A DNA stretch of 64,000 bases from NCBI GenBank assembly GCA_017516465.1, contig JAFXCR010000051.1, forward strand, positions 1 to 64,000, given 5' to 3'. Below the pieces are notes generated by a model, which did not search any database, had not been told where the DNA came from, and saw only the letters and a program-made list of their open reading frames with translations. Position 1 is the first letter of the stretch. Each line of letters opens with the position of its first letter. The DNA is from Ruminococcus sp. (GTDB taxonomy: Bacteria > Bacillota > Clostridia > Oscillospirales > Ruminococcaceae). This document shows positions 37,457 through 46,044 of this stretch, one piece after another. The translations under genes and the position numbers were made by a program.

Positions 37457-38728
37457 TTATTTTGTGATTCTTCTTGCTTCCATGTAGAAACGCTTATCCT
37501 CAGCGTGTCCCATTGAAAAAGTCTTTCTCGGAAGTGCTCCGTCCTTGATTACAGTCGGGAAGAGCTGTGATTTATCCATATCAGGAAGAATAAAGCCGGC
37601 ACCATTATGCTTTTCAGCAAGCTGCTTTACTGTATCAGCACCGTGGATATAATCGATCTTTCCGTTATTTTCCTTGATATATCCGTCAAGGAAATTCTGG
37701 AGAGAACCAACAGAAAGATTGGATGTCTTGTTGTGGATCCACATCTTCTTCTCAGTTCCGCCGCAGCAGCAGATAACATACTGATCTGATTCCTTATCCT
37801 CAGAAAGTCCGAGTGCTTCTGTCAGTGATGCCATGAGATCATCGCAGTCAACATCATATACAAGACGGTGAATAGCCTCGAATTTGAGTGCATCACTGTG
37901 AAGGTTTACGATCTCAGCAAGTGCAAATCTTGCCGGATGACCGGAAAGATCCTGATCAGGATTTGCTTTTTTAAGCTGCTCATAGAATTCCTTTGCAGTT
38001 GCAAGAGAATGGTTTCCATCACCCATAGCATAAAGCAGAACCGGTGTATCAGCCATATTATACTTTTCAGCAAAAACAGCAGGATCAGAAAGTGCTGTCA
38101 GTGCATTGTCTATACGTTCCTGTTCTGTGCTGTCAGCAAGATAACCCTTGATACTTCCGCCGCCCTGCATAAGCTCTGTATCGTAAAGCTTCTCCATAGA
38201 AGCTGCCTTTTCAGCAAGAGGCTCGATAACTGTGCAGTCCGGATCGTCAATGAGAATCATAATGTGCGGAAGCTCAAGAGGTGCCCCCTGTCTCACCTTG
38301 ATTCTGGGGGGAATTCTTTCTATTACAGTAGCCTCTGTTGCACGGACTTCAGATGTACTTCCCTTTGAAAAATCATATTTTTCAAGATCTATTGCACCAA
38401 CAATTCCCTGACGGAGTATGCCATTACCCTGAATTCTCTCAACGTAAATCATTGCATCCTTGTATTCGTCAAAAAGCTCCTGTGACATATAATCGTCCAT
38501 TGCACTGTGTATAGTGCTGATACGCTCAGAAACTCCATCCTGTTCGAGGAAAAGCTCCGGAAGAATGAGATTGAGTGTAGACGGTGCATCACCTACTGTC
38601 TCATAAACGCTGTCCCAGTATTCGGGTTCGCTTGTGTACTGATCACAGGCAATTACAGACCACTTATAAGTGTCTGTGGATTTTTTCGGAAGAAGGATAT
38701 CAGCATTGTGAAAAGCAGTATTATTCAT
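37457..38728 (-). CDS. DUF1015 family protein
   Basis: 423 aa. The family signature YAMGDGNHSLATAKEFYEQLK (residues ~229-248) is present, together with WSVIACDQYTSEPEYW near the N-terminus and KTFSMGHAEDKRFYMEARRI at the end. DUF1015 proteins are widespread in bacteria and archaea and resemble HipA-like or nucleotide-binding folds, but no reaction is established. The gene starts 4 bp inside maf (ATGA overlap), so they are translationally coupled. The N-terminus differs from the usual KALRPxxxxAxxVAxPPYD consensus, in keeping with the Clostridia subgroup. Confidence 0.85.
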   Translation of the reverse strand: MNNTAFHNADILLPKKSTDTYKWSVIACDQYTSEPEYWDSVYETVGDAPSTLNLILPELFLEQDGVSERISTIHSAMDDYMSQELFDEYKDAMIYVERIQGNGILRQGIVGAIDLEKYDFSKGSTSEVRATEATVIERIPPRIKVRQGAPLELPHIMILIDDPDCTVIEPLAEKAASMEKLYDTELMQGGGSIKGYLADSTEQERIDNALTALSDPAVFAEKYNMADTPVLLYAMGDGNHSLATAKEFYEQLKKANPDQDLSGHPARFALAEIVNLHSDALKFEAIHRLVYDVDCDDLMASLTEALGLSEDKESDQYVICCCGGTEKKMWIHNKTSNLSVGSLQNFLDGYIKENNGKIDYIHGADTVKQLAEKHNGAGFILPDMDKSQLFPTVIKDGALPRKTFSMGHAEDKRFYMEARRITK

Positions 38729-39294
38729 GATTTAGCTCCTTTGATAAATTCATTTAACTCATAATTAAGACGTGACACCGGAAGTCCCACCACGTTGAAA
38801 TAATCACCGCTGATTTTATCAACAAGAAGTGCCCCTTTCCCCTGTATACCGTATCCTCCTGCCTTATCATAAGGCTCATCGGTAGAGATATACGCCTGTA
38901 TATCGGCTTCGGAGAGATTCCGGAAGGTCACATCAGTATAAACTGAAAAGGAATATTTCTTTTCGTCGGACACGATTGCACAGCCAGTAACGACTATATG
39001 TGTCTTTCCTGAAAGCTCCCGCAGAAGCTGCTCTGCATGAGCACGGTCACGGGGCTTGCCAAGAATTTCATTTCCGCTGATAACAGTAGTATCACAGCCG
39101 ATAACGATATCTTCCGGATACTCAGGTGCAATTGCTTCCGCCTTGACCCGTGCCAGATATTCAGATGCTTCAAGCGGTGATATGTCCGGCGGAAGTGTTT
39201 CATCAACATCGGACGAAACAGCTGTAAAATCCTCGGTTATCAGCTTCATCAGTTCTCTACGTCTCGGTGATGCTGAGGCAAGTATCAGTTTCAT
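38725..39294 (-). CDS. maf: Maf-like nucleotide pyrophosphatase
   Basis: 189 aa. The N-terminal LASASPRRRELMKLI is the Maf signature; the conserved D in GCDTTVISGN and KPRDRAHAEQLLRELSGKTH follow, and GGYGIQGKGALLVDKISGDYFNVVGLP closes the fold in segments at ~146-173. Maf hydrolyses non-canonical nucleoside triphosphates (dTTP/UTP or modified pyrimidines), preventing misincorporation and affecting division. ATGA overlap with DUF1015. Confidence 0.94.
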   Translation of the reverse strand: MKLILASASPRRRELMKLITEDFTAVSSDVDETLPPDISPLEASEYLARVKAEAIAPEYPEDIVIGCDTTVISGNEILGKPRDRAHAEQLLRELSGKTHIVVTGCAIVSDEKKYSFSVYTDVTFRNLSEADIQAYISTDEPYDKAGGYGIQGKGALLVDKISGDYFNVVGLPVSRLNYELNEFIKGAKS

Positions 39295-39349
39295 TTCATC
39301 ACATCCTTATAATATTTTAACACATTGCATGACAGATGTCAAGAGCACG

Positions 39350-39829
39350 TTATCGGGGCTGTCCCCATGCTGAAAGACGGTCAACAGCTACCTGCTCCCA
39401 GCGTGTTCCCGGTCTGCCGTAGTTGCAGTACGGATGAATTGAAATTCCTCCTCGTGGAGTGAATTCGCCCCATACTTCCATATATCGGGGATCGGTAAGC
39501 TTTACAAGATCATTGAGAATTATATTTACGCAGTCCTCGTGAAAATCTCCATGATTGCGGAAGCTGAACAGATAAAGCTTCAGCGACTTGCTCTCTACCA
39601 TTTTTACATCAGGAACATACTGGATGTATATCGTTGCGAAATCCGGCTGTCCTGTAATAGGACACAGACTTGTAAATTCCGGACAATTAAATTTTACAAA
39701 ATAATCTCTGTCCTGATGCTTGTTGATGAATGTTTCCAGCATTTCCGGAGCATAATTATCCGGATATTCAGTCTTTTTATTACCAAGCAGACTGAGTCCA
39801 GCTGTTTCTTCTTTGGTTCTTCCTGTCAT
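39350..39829 (-). CDS. queF: QueF, NADPH-dependent preQ0 reductase
   Basis: 159 aa, the short unimodular type. The catalytic Cys56 lies in [13 protein letters not shown] with Asp63 nearby, and [22 protein letters not shown] is the NADPH-binding QueF motif split over ~76-97. It reduces the nitrile of preQ0 to preQ1 in queuosine synthesis. It is the last of five queuosine genes, 12 bp from queC. All five are on the minus strand with short spacing. Confidence 0.95.
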   Translation of the reverse strand: MTGRTKEETAGLSLLGNKKTEYPDNYAPEMLETFINKHQDRDYFVKFNCPEFTSLCPITGQPDFATIYIQYVPDVKMVESKSLKLYLFSFRNHGDFHEDCVNIILNDLVKLTDPRYMEVWGEFTPRGGISIHPYCNYGRPGTRWEQVAVDRLSAWGQPR

Positions 39830-39841
39830 AATTATCTCTCC

Positions 39842-40522
39842 TTATTTTATTAATGGATCGTCGATTCCGTTTGCAAGGAATGCTTCCTGTCTGTCACGAC
39901 AAGTTCCGCATACTCCGCACGGTTTGTCACTGCCTTCGTAGCAGCTCCATGTAAGTTCGTACGGAACGCCGAGTTCAAGACCAAGTTTTACAATTTCCTT
40001 TTTAGTTTTGCTCACGAAAGGAGCTTCTATGCGGAGCTGTTTCCCGCTTCCGATATATATGGCTGTATTTATTGCGTTGTTGAATTCCTCACTGCAGTCA
40101 GGATATGCACTTCCGGCTGCGTCGTCAGCGTGCGGACCGTAATATATAAGCTCGCATCCGAGAGAAAGAGCCATACTTGCTGCCGATGCAAGGAAAAGTC
40201 CGTTTCTGAACGGTACATACGTTGAAACCGGCTTTCCGTCCGTTTCACTGAGCTGCTGAGCATAAGTTTCCTTTGGAATTTCCTTATCCGAACCAGTCAG
40301 CAGTGAGCAATCGGAATCAGCAAAAATCAACGAAAGATCAAGCTGTTTCCACTCCACTTTATAGTAATCCGCAAGCTTCTGTGCCGCCTGAATCTCACGG
40401 CTGTGCTTCTGTCCATAGCTGATTGAAAGTGCAGTGACATTCTCTGCACCATGCTCCTTTACAGCAATTGCAAGACAGGTTGTGCTGTCCACTCCTCCGC
40501 TGAATAATACCATTGCTTTCAT
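39842..40522 (-). CDS. queC: QueC, preQ0 (7-cyano-7-deazaguanine) synthase
   Basis: 226 aa. The PP-loop ATP pyrophosphatase motif SGGVDSTT lies at residues 8-15, and the C-terminal zinc site CYEGSDKPCGVCGTC is intact. It converts 7-carboxy-7-deazaguanine to preQ0 using ATP and ammonia. It lies between folE and queF in the queuosine operon. Confidence 0.96.
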   Translation of the reverse strand: MKAMVLFSGGVDSTTCLAIAVKEHGAENVTALSISYGQKHSREIQAAQKLADYYKVEWKQLDLSLIFADSDCSLLTGSDKEIPKETYAQQLSETDGKPVSTYVPFRNGLFLASAASMALSLGCELIYYGPHADDAAGSAYPDCSEEFNNAINTAIYIGSGKQLRIEAPFVSKTKKEIVKLGLELGVPYELTWSCYEGSDKPCGVCGTCRDRQEAFLANGIDDPLIK

Positions 40523-40537
40523 TTTTTATTTCACCTC

Positions 40538-41107
40538 TCAGAGAACAAGCTTCTGAAGTTCCTTGTCCTCTATGAATTTTCCGTAGAACGTTGTGGTCAT
40601 AGTTCTTGCCGGCACGTTTCTGATTCCTCTTGCCGTCATGCAGCTGTGAGAACCAGTAATAACCACACCGACATTTTCCGTTCCAGCAGCCTCCATGATT
40701 ATCTCCGCAATATCCTCGCCAAGACGTTCCTGAAGCTGCAGTCTCTTTGCTGCCATGTCACAGATACGGGCAATTTTGCTGAGTCCAAGAACCTTACCGT
40801 CAGGAATATACGCAACATTCACCGTCATATCGTACATCAGTGCCATGTGATGCTCACAGTAGCTGAAAACGCTTATATCACGCATAACAACAGCCGACTG
40901 TCTGTTATCCTTGTTCGGAGAGGAAAATGTTTTGCCGAACATTTCAGCTATTTCATGATTGCTGTACTGTATTCCCTCAAAAACTTCTTCATACATTCGG
41001 GCAACCCTCTCTGGAGTTTCAATAAGTCCCTCACGGTCAGGATCCTCTCCGAGAGCTTTCAGTATCTCCCGTATATGATATTCAATTTTTTCTCTGTCTA
41101 TTGCCAT
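40538..41107 (-). CDS. folE: GTP cyclohydrolase I
   Basis: 189 aa from the ATG at 41107 (MAIDREKIEYHIREI), which has GAGG nine nt upstream; the longer frame begins inside queE. The zinc and GTP-binding residues are visible: FSYCEHHMALMYD, and GSHSCMTARGIR for the second Cys/His set. It makes 7,8-dihydroneopterin triphosphate from GTP, here supplying QueD; its position within the queuosine operon argues it serves this pathway at least in part. It overlaps the queE stop region by a few bases. Confidence 0.95.
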   Translation of the reverse strand: MAIDREKIEYHIREILKALGEDPDREGLIETPERVARMYEEVFEGIQYSNHEIAEMFGKTFSSPNKDNRQSAVVMRDISVFSYCEHHMALMYDMTVNVAYIPDGKVLGLSKIARICDMAAKRLQLQERLGEDIAEIIMEAAGTENVGVVITGSHSCMTARGIRNVPARTMTTTFYGKFIEDKELQKLVL

Positions 41108-41109
41108 TA

Positions 41110-41793
41110 TTACACTCCTCTCTCCATAGGATCCCATATTATTTTATGAAGCTGTAATTGCAGGCGAACATTCCCAAGCTTTTGCTCCTTCATGAATTCC
41201 ACCATTTCAGCAGGCTTGATTTCCCCGAACACCGGACTGAGATATACCGCACATTCAGGTCTGAATTTCTCCAGAATTTCAGCGGCACGATCAAGATCAT
41301 TCCGTGAGCCGCATACGAATTTGAGTGTATCAGTATCCTTCAGTAGACTAAGATTTTCAGTGCACATATTCTGTTCCATTCCACTTGAAGGAAGCTTATA
41401 ATCCATTGTCAGCGACGGACGACAGCCGTTTTCTTCGCATCTGCCAAGAAATCCTTCAACCGGTACTGAACCATTTGTTTCTATTTCCGTATTAAGTCCG
41501 AGAGAGGAAAGTTTACCGCAAAGAATCGCAAGATCCTCCTGTAAAAGCGGTTCGCCGCCTGTAAGAGTTACATTTTTCACTCCATAAGCAGCAATCGCCT
41601 GTTCTGCAATTTCCACGAGATCTGAATCTGTTACTGCAGTAAACGAAGCATCCTTCTCATTAGCCCACATGGTATCACACCAGTCACATCTGAGATTACA
41701 TCCGGTAAATCTGAGAAAAAGTGCCAGTTCACCCGCAAGTCTGCCCTCGCCGTTTATGCTGACAAAATGTTCTGCAAGTCTGTATGTTCCCAT
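41110..41793 (-). CDS. queE: QueE, 7-carboxy-7-deazaguanine synthase
   Basis: 227 aa radical SAM enzyme. The cluster motif is CNLRCDWC (CxxxCxxC, residues ~32-39), preceded by VSINGEGRLAG; LTGGEPLLQ is the SAM-binding GGE. It rearranges 6-carboxy-tetrahydropterin into 7-carboxy-7-deazaguanine. It starts 3 bp after queD and is followed by folE, with which it overlaps slightly. Confidence 0.96.
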   Translation of the reverse strand: MGTYRLAEHFVSINGEGRLAGELALFLRFTGCNLRCDWCDTMWANEKDASFTAVTDSDLVEIAEQAIAAYGVKNVTLTGGEPLLQEDLAILCGKLSSLGLNTEIETNGSVPVEGFLGRCEENGCRPSLTMDYKLPSSGMEQNMCTENLSLLKDTDTLKFVCGSRNDLDRAAEILEKFRPECAVYLSPVFGEIKPAEMVEFMKEQKLGNVRLQLQLHKIIWDPMERGV

Positions 41794-41796
41794 ATC

Positions 41797-42216
41797 TCAC
41801 ACCTCGTAAACTGCACAGTTATCGGGAGTTTCATAGACAGTTACAGATGATATTTCTAAGCCCTGTCCGCTGAGCAGACCGTAAAAATACTTTGCAAAAT
41901 TCTCAGCTGTCGGTCTGAACGGAACCTCTATAAGCCGGAAATTCTCCTCTGCAAGTGCAGTGAGCGTACTCTCTCTGAGACTTCTGCTTTCGTATATCAG
42001 AGCATGATCGAAGCTGTCTGCAAGCTCCTTTACTGCTTTTTTCAGGTCGCCGAAATCTATCAGCATTCCTATTTTTTCGCCGGTCTGCTGTAATTCTTCG
42101 CCCTTTATCTCAACCTCTACCGTCCAGCGATGACCATGGATATTCGCACACTTCCCGTTATATCCACTGAGAAAATGAGCACTGTCAAAAGCTGCCTTTA
42201 CCCTTAATTTATACAT
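41797..42216 (-). CDS. queD: QueD, 6-carboxy-tetrahydropterin synthase
   Basis: 139 aa. The zinc histidines are at FDSAHFL and CANIHGHRW, with the catalytic Cys at CANIHG; FDHALI supplies the second-half residues. It converts dihydroneopterin triphosphate to 6-carboxy-tetrahydropterin. It is the first gene of the queuosine operon, preceded by a leader with a preQ1-like aptamer and a terminator. AAGAGGTG lies before the ATG. Confidence 0.96.
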   Translation of the reverse strand: MYKLRVKAAFDSAHFLSGYNGKCANIHGHRWTVEVEIKGEELQQTGEKIGMLIDFGDLKKAVKELADSFDHALIYESRSLRESTLTALAEENFRLIEVPFRPTAENFAKYFYGLLSGQGLEISSVTVYETPDNCAVYEV

Positions 42217-42229
42217 GTATACACCTCTT

Positions 42230-42263
42230 AAAAAAATGCGTGTGTCCGCAGAAACACACGCAT
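42230..42263 (-). terminator. Attenuator terminator in the queD leader
   Basis: Perfect 10-bp stem ATGCGTGTGT / ACACACGCAT (minus strand) followed by TTTTTTTA, located between the candidate aptamer and the queD start. Its position inside the leader of the operon marks premature termination control. Confidence 0.85.
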
Positions 42264-42285
42264 ACTGAAATCACCTTGTGATCTG

Positions 42286-42332
42286 CCCGTAGTTTTGTTT
42301 ATCGACAGGATGGTGCAAACGAACTGTCGTAT
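42286..42332 (-). ncRNA. Candidate preQ1 riboswitch aptamer
   Basis: On the minus strand a 6-bp stem CGACAG/CTGTCG encloses a loop TTCGTTTGCACCATC and is followed by the A-rich tail ATAAACAAAACTA, the arrangement of class I preQ1 aptamers (stem, TTC...ACC loop, A-rich tail forming a pseudoknot). The loop departs from the usual TAGC core. The downstream terminator and the five queuosine genes support the assignment. The class cannot be fixed by eye. Confidence 0.6.
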
Positions 42333-42426
42333 GATATCCGGAATTCCGGAACATTAGCATTATAGCATATTTCAGGCAGCTTGTCAATGTTTTTTTCAGA
42401 GTAAATGATGTATCTTAATCTGATTA

Positions 42427-44952
42427 TCAGCTGAATAATGCTTCAAAGAATTCAGGAGTCTTTTCAGCGTCACTGTTAGAAATGGATATGATACACATAA
42501 GATTATCATCAATTTTTTTGACATAATCGTATGTATACTCTTCTCCGCCATAGCTGTATGTAAATTTAATTATATTTCTGACGTATTCTTCTCCGCCAAG
42601 TTTGACATTTTCAGGAGCTTCTAAAGTATATGTACCGCCTGCATCGCTGCCCAGATTTTCATAAATTTCCTTTTGGTAATTATAATAATCTTCCTCGGTA
42701 TAGTCCGAATCATCAGGAACACCAAGTTTGGTGTTTAAGAAGAAGATTGAAATAAATTCACCACCGCTCCAGAAAGCGTCATCCATAATTCTTGCTGTTT
42801 CAATTACTTTAGTTTTTTCGTCAGGAGCCATAGATACTGCCAGATCTTCACTTAACTTTATATCACTTGCACTGGCTTCTGAATAATCTCCCGGAACACT
42901 CATCTTTATACCAGCATACTCATTGACATATACACCGTCCTTAAAAAGACCTTTGGTATAATTGGTACCAGCCATAGGATCTATTTCATCATCTGAATCC
43001 TTTTCTGTATCAGCATCAGGAACAGCAGCCGGCTCTGTACGGGCTGTGAAACCGTCGCCGTATGATAAGCCGTATCCACGCTCAAGGAAGCATTCTTCAG
43101 TACCTATCTGAGAAACTGAGCCATACCACGGTGAAGGAAGCTTTCCCTTGAAATCGGTGCATCCGCAGAGAACATCTGATATTCCCTTACCCTCTGAACC
43201 GGGCAGATAGCACATTACTACGCTGTCCCATTTTTCATAGTCCTCAGGAAGAATAACCTGTCTGCCAGCCACAACGCACGCAACTGTTGGCTTTCCAAGA
43301 GCTTCTGCTTCTTTGATTGCCTTTGCATTTCCCATAAGTCCGAGTTCTCCGCAAAGTTCCATATCTTCTGTATCGCCGTTCCACTCTGCGTATGACTGTT
43401 CTCCGATACAGAGCAGAACAACATCAGCTTTATCTGCTTCGCCAGAATCGGTTATAACCTCGATTCCGTAATCATCAGCGTATCTCTCAAAAGCTTCCTG
43501 AATCGTGGTAACACCTTCAACGTCTTCTGTCGGAGCAGCGTTCCAGCTCACTGTCCAGCCGCCGCACTGTGCCTGACCGTTATCTGCCGCCGGACCTGTT
43601 ATATAAACCTTAGTTCCCTCTTTTAACGGCAATGTCTGATTTTCATTTTTAAGCAGAACAAGACTTTCTTCAACAAGCTGTTCAGCAACTGCTCTGTATT
43701 CCATAGAGCCTGTTTCATTCTGTTCTGTTTTCATATCCTCAAAGAGAGGATCATCAAATATTCCGGCTTCCTTCTTGACTCTGATAATTCTTGTAACAGC
43801 GTCGTTTATGCGTTCTTCGCTTATTTCTCCGCTGCCGACAGCATCCATGATTATCTGTCTTGCTTCTTCAAAGTCTTCTGTTTCCATAAGCATATCAATT
43901 CCGGCATTGACGCTCTTTATTACCTTTTCCCTATAAGAAGAACCTGTAATATTTCCAATAGAACCCCAGTCACTTACAATAAAGCCTTCAAATCCCATTT
44001 CGTCTTTAAGCTTCATGATGTACTCTTTGTTTTCGTGCATCTTTACGCCGTTAAGCGAGGAATGACTTATCATTATCGTCTGAACTCCGGCATCTATCAG
44101 TGACTGATACAGTTCAAGCTGTTCAGCTATTTCAGCGTCGGTAAGCTGAGCGTCACCACGGTCAATGAGCATATCGTCTTCACCGGTACCATATACAACA
44201 TTTCCGTCACCAAAATAATGCTTTGCACAGGCAACCAGTCCGCCGTCAATAAGACCTTTTGTGTAGGCTGTACTGAGCTTTGTAATTGTTTCAAGGTCAG
44301 AGCCGTAGGATTCATAGGTTCTTCCCCAGCGAGGATCCTCTGACTGTGCAACACATGGCGAGAAGTTCCACAGCCAATGGCAGAGCTTCGCTTCATCAGC
44401 AGTGATAAGTCCTACCTGATACGCAAGTTCCTCGTTGTTTGCTGCACCCTGCCCGATATTGTGCGGAAAATATACCGCATTAAGACAGTAATTAACGCCA
44501 TGAACATCATCCTGTCCGTAAACATATGGGATTCCTGTTTCAGAATCAATAGCTGCCTGCTGAAATTCATCTACAATGTCACGCCACGAAGCGGCATCAA
44601 CGCACTCTGTCTGCGAAAGAATACTGCCATAATCGTTAGCCTTCATGTCATCCTTGTTGACATTGTAAACTGCCGGCTGAAGCATCTGATTAACTTTCTG
44701 TTCAAGCGACATTCCGGCGACTATCTCCTCCGGCGACATTTCAGCGTATTCCTGATATTTATAATTCACTTCTGCTGAAGTACTTTCAGTTGTCGCAGGA
44801 ACTTCTTCCGTTGTAGTTGCTTCGGTAATATCGGTAGTCACAACAATTTCGGATGATGAATCAGATTTATCACTTTTATCGGAATCAGATTTACATGATA
44901 CCAGTGATAAAATCATCGTAAAACTAAGTAGTTGTGCAAGTAATTTTTTCAT
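42427..44952 (-). CDS. GH3 family glycosidase, lipoprotein with extra C-terminal domain
   Basis: 841 aa. Signal peptide with lipobox ending at Cys20 (LSLVSC), a Ser/Asp/Thr-rich linker (~21-62), then the GH3 N-terminal barrel (~75-400) with nucleophile Asp328 in GFIVSDWG and the KHYFGDG motif. The GH3 C-terminal alpha/beta sandwich (~425-640) follows, ending GYGLSYGDG. It is a beta-glucosidase/xylosidase-type exo-hydrolase, plausible for oligosaccharides from plant fibre, tethered outside the membrane. The last ~160 residues (after an acidic linker at ~650-675) form an unrelated domain (MSVPGDYSEAS) that I do not recognise. Promoter at 45007-45035. Confidence 0.9.
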   Translation of the reverse strand: MKKLLAQLLSFTMILSLVSCKSDSDKSDKSDSSSEIVVTTDITEATTTEEVPATTESTSAEVNYKYQEYAEMSPEEIVAGMSLEQKVNQMLQPAVYNVNKDDMKANDYGSILSQTECVDAASWRDIVDEFQQAAIDSETGIPYVYGQDDVHGVNYCLNAVYFPHNIGQGAANNEELAYQVGLITADEAKLCHWLWNFSPCVAQSEDPRWGRTYESYGSDLETITKLSTAYTKGLIDGGLVACAKHYFGDGNVVYGTGEDDMLIDRGDAQLTDAEIAEQLELYQSLIDAGVQTIMISHSSLNGVKMHENKEYIMKLKDEMGFEGFIVSDWGSIGNITGSSYREKVIKSVNAGIDMLMETEDFEEARQIIMDAVGSGEISEERINDAVTRIIRVKKEAGIFDDPLFEDMKTEQNETGSMEYRAVAEQLVEESLVLLKNENQTLPLKEGTKVYITGPAADNGQAQCGGWTVSWNAAPTEDVEGVTTIQEAFERYADDYGIEVITDSGEADKADVVLLCIGEQSYAEWNGDTEDMELCGELGLMGNAKAIKEAEALGKPTVACVVAGRQVILPEDYEKWDSVVMCYLPGSEGKGISDVLCGCTDFKGKLPSPWYGSVSQIGTEECFLERGYGLSYGDGFTARTEPAAVPDADTEKDSDDEIDPMAGTNYTKGLFKDGVYVNEYAGIKMSVPGDYSEASASDIKLSEDLAVSMAPDEKTKVIETARIMDDAFWSGGEFISIFFLNTKLGVPDDSDYTEEDYYNYQKEIYENLGSDAGGTYTLEAPENVKLGGEEYVRNIIKFTYSYGGEEYTYDYVKKIDDNLMCIISISNSDAEKTPEFFEALFS

Positions 44953-45006
44953 AATAACATCTCCATTTCAGAATAAAAACTTATCCTCTTTGCTTGCATC
45001 ACATTT

Positions 45007-45035
45007 ATATTAACACAGAATAACCATATTGTCAA
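45007..45035 (-). promoter_or_regulatory. Promoter of the GH3 gene
   Basis: Minus strand TTGACA (45030-45035), 17-bp spacer, TAATAT (45007-45012). Confidence 0.7.
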
Positions 45036-45079
45036 TAAAATACAGTTAGATATTTTATCAGACTTTTTCAAAATCACTC

Positions 45080-45108
45080 TTTACCTTTTTCTGAAAATGT
45101 GATACAAT
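45080..45108 (+). promoter_or_regulatory. Promoter of the second phosphoesterase
   Basis: TTTACC 45080-45085, 17-bp spacer, TACAAT 45103-45108, 43 bp before the ATG. A solo repeat end TAAGGCAATACC at 45127-45138 lies in the leader. Confidence 0.55.
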
Positions 45109-45150
45109 ATATCAAGAAATAAATATAAGGCAATACCGGAGGGAACAAAA

Positions 45151-45816
45151 ATGATATATGTAACAGGCGATACTCACGGCGATTACAGCCGCTTTAAAGA
45201 TCCTGCCATTAAAAAGCTCAGACGCGGCGATACTCTTATTATCTGCGGAGATTTCGGCTTTTTCTGGGATGACTCACGAAAAGAAAAATCAATTATCAGA
45301 AAGCTCACTAAAAAAGGCTTTACCATAGCATTTCTGGACGGCTGCCATGAAAATTTTGATATTCTTGAAAAATATCCCGTATCAGAATGGAACGGTGGCA
45401 AAGCACGAGTTATAGCTGACAATCTTATCCACCTCATGCGTGGACAGATATATACTATCGAGGATAAGAAAATCTTCACCTTCGGCGGAGGTCACAGTCA
45501 GGATTTCGACTTCCGTAGAAACAGCAAAAACTGGTGGAAGCGTGAAAAACCGTCTCATGACGAAATTATTGAAGCTATCGACAATCTGAAGCTAAATGAA
45601 AATTCCATGGACTACGTCATTACCCATGAACCACCTGTGTCTCTCAAGGACTGCCTTAACGTGGATGTCCTTCAGCGTCTTGAGGTTCATGCTCTTTTTG
45701 AAGATATCATAAAGACCTGCACCTATCAGAAGTGGTTCTTTGGAAAATGCCATATTGATAAGCATATTCCGATAAAATTCTTTGCTGTATTCAATAATGT
45801 TATTCCTCTGAAATAA
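45151..45816 (+). CDS. Metallophosphoesterase with altered GHxH motif
   Basis: 221 aa. It begins YVTGDTHGDYSRF (metal ligands Asp and His), then ICGDFGFFWDD and LDGCHENFD, a family of small Clostridia phosphoesterases. The late motif reads FFGKCHID, with Lys where the canonical GHxH has its first His; related proteins I recall show other residues there too, so activity is not excluded. No signal peptide. GGAGG precedes the ATG. It is a single-gene unit with its own promoter and a strong terminator. The substrate is unknown. Confidence 0.8.
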   Translation: MIYVTGDTHGDYSRFKDPAIKKLRRGDTLIICGDFGFFWDDSRKEKSIIRKLTKKGFTIAFLDGCHENFDILEKYPVSEWNGGKARVIADNLIHLMRGQIYTIEDKKIFTFGGGHSQDFDFRRNSKNWWKREKPSHDEIIEAIDNLKLNENSMDYVITHEPPVSLKDCLNVDVLQRLEVHALFEDIIKTCTYQKWFFGKCHIDKHIPIKFFAVFNNVIPLK

Positions 45817-45831
45817 AAATTCAGCAGATAT

Positions 45832-45869
45832 AAGCTCCTGACATATCAGTGTTTGTCAGGAGCTTTTTT
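45832..45869 (+). terminator. Terminator of the phosphoesterase gene
   Basis: Perfect 12-bp stem AAGCTCCTGACA / TGTCAGGAGCTT, 10-nt loop, then TTTTTA. Confidence 0.9.
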
Positions 45870-45955
45870 AAGGCAACACCGCACAAAGCACGCCTGATGG
45901 CTTTGTGCGAAATCTGGTTGCATCTTTCGCACAAGCTTCGTACGGTATTGCCTTA
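45869..45955 (-). repeat. Dispersed TIR element, full-length copy
   Basis: About 87 bp, reverse orientation relative to 23911-23998. The ends are TAAGGCAACACCGCAC and GTACGGTATTGCCTTA. The shared interior includes GCGAAAGATGC and AAAGCC..CAGGCG..GCTTTGTGCG. It abuts the T-tail of the preceding terminator. Confidence 0.85.
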
Positions 45956-45965
45956 AGATAAAAAA

Positions 45966-45993
45966 GTGTCCGTAAGTCAAAGACTCCGGACAC
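45966..45993 (-). terminator. Terminator of the MATE gene
   Basis: Seven-bp stem GTGTCCG / CGGACAC; on the minus strand it is followed by TTTTTTATC. Confidence 0.75.
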
Positions 45994-46000
45994 ATTTGAT

Positions 46001-46036
46001 TTGTACAAAGCCATCTATTGTGCTTTGCAGGTATTT
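46001..46036 (+). repeat. Dispersed TIR element, decayed right half
   Basis: TTGTACAAAGCCATCTATTGTGCTTTGCAGGTATT resembles the right half of the other copies (GTGCAAAGCC...GTGCTTTGTGCGGTATT) with several changes. It lies between the MATE stop and its terminator. Confidence 0.55.
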
Positions 46037-46044
46037 TTTTACTT

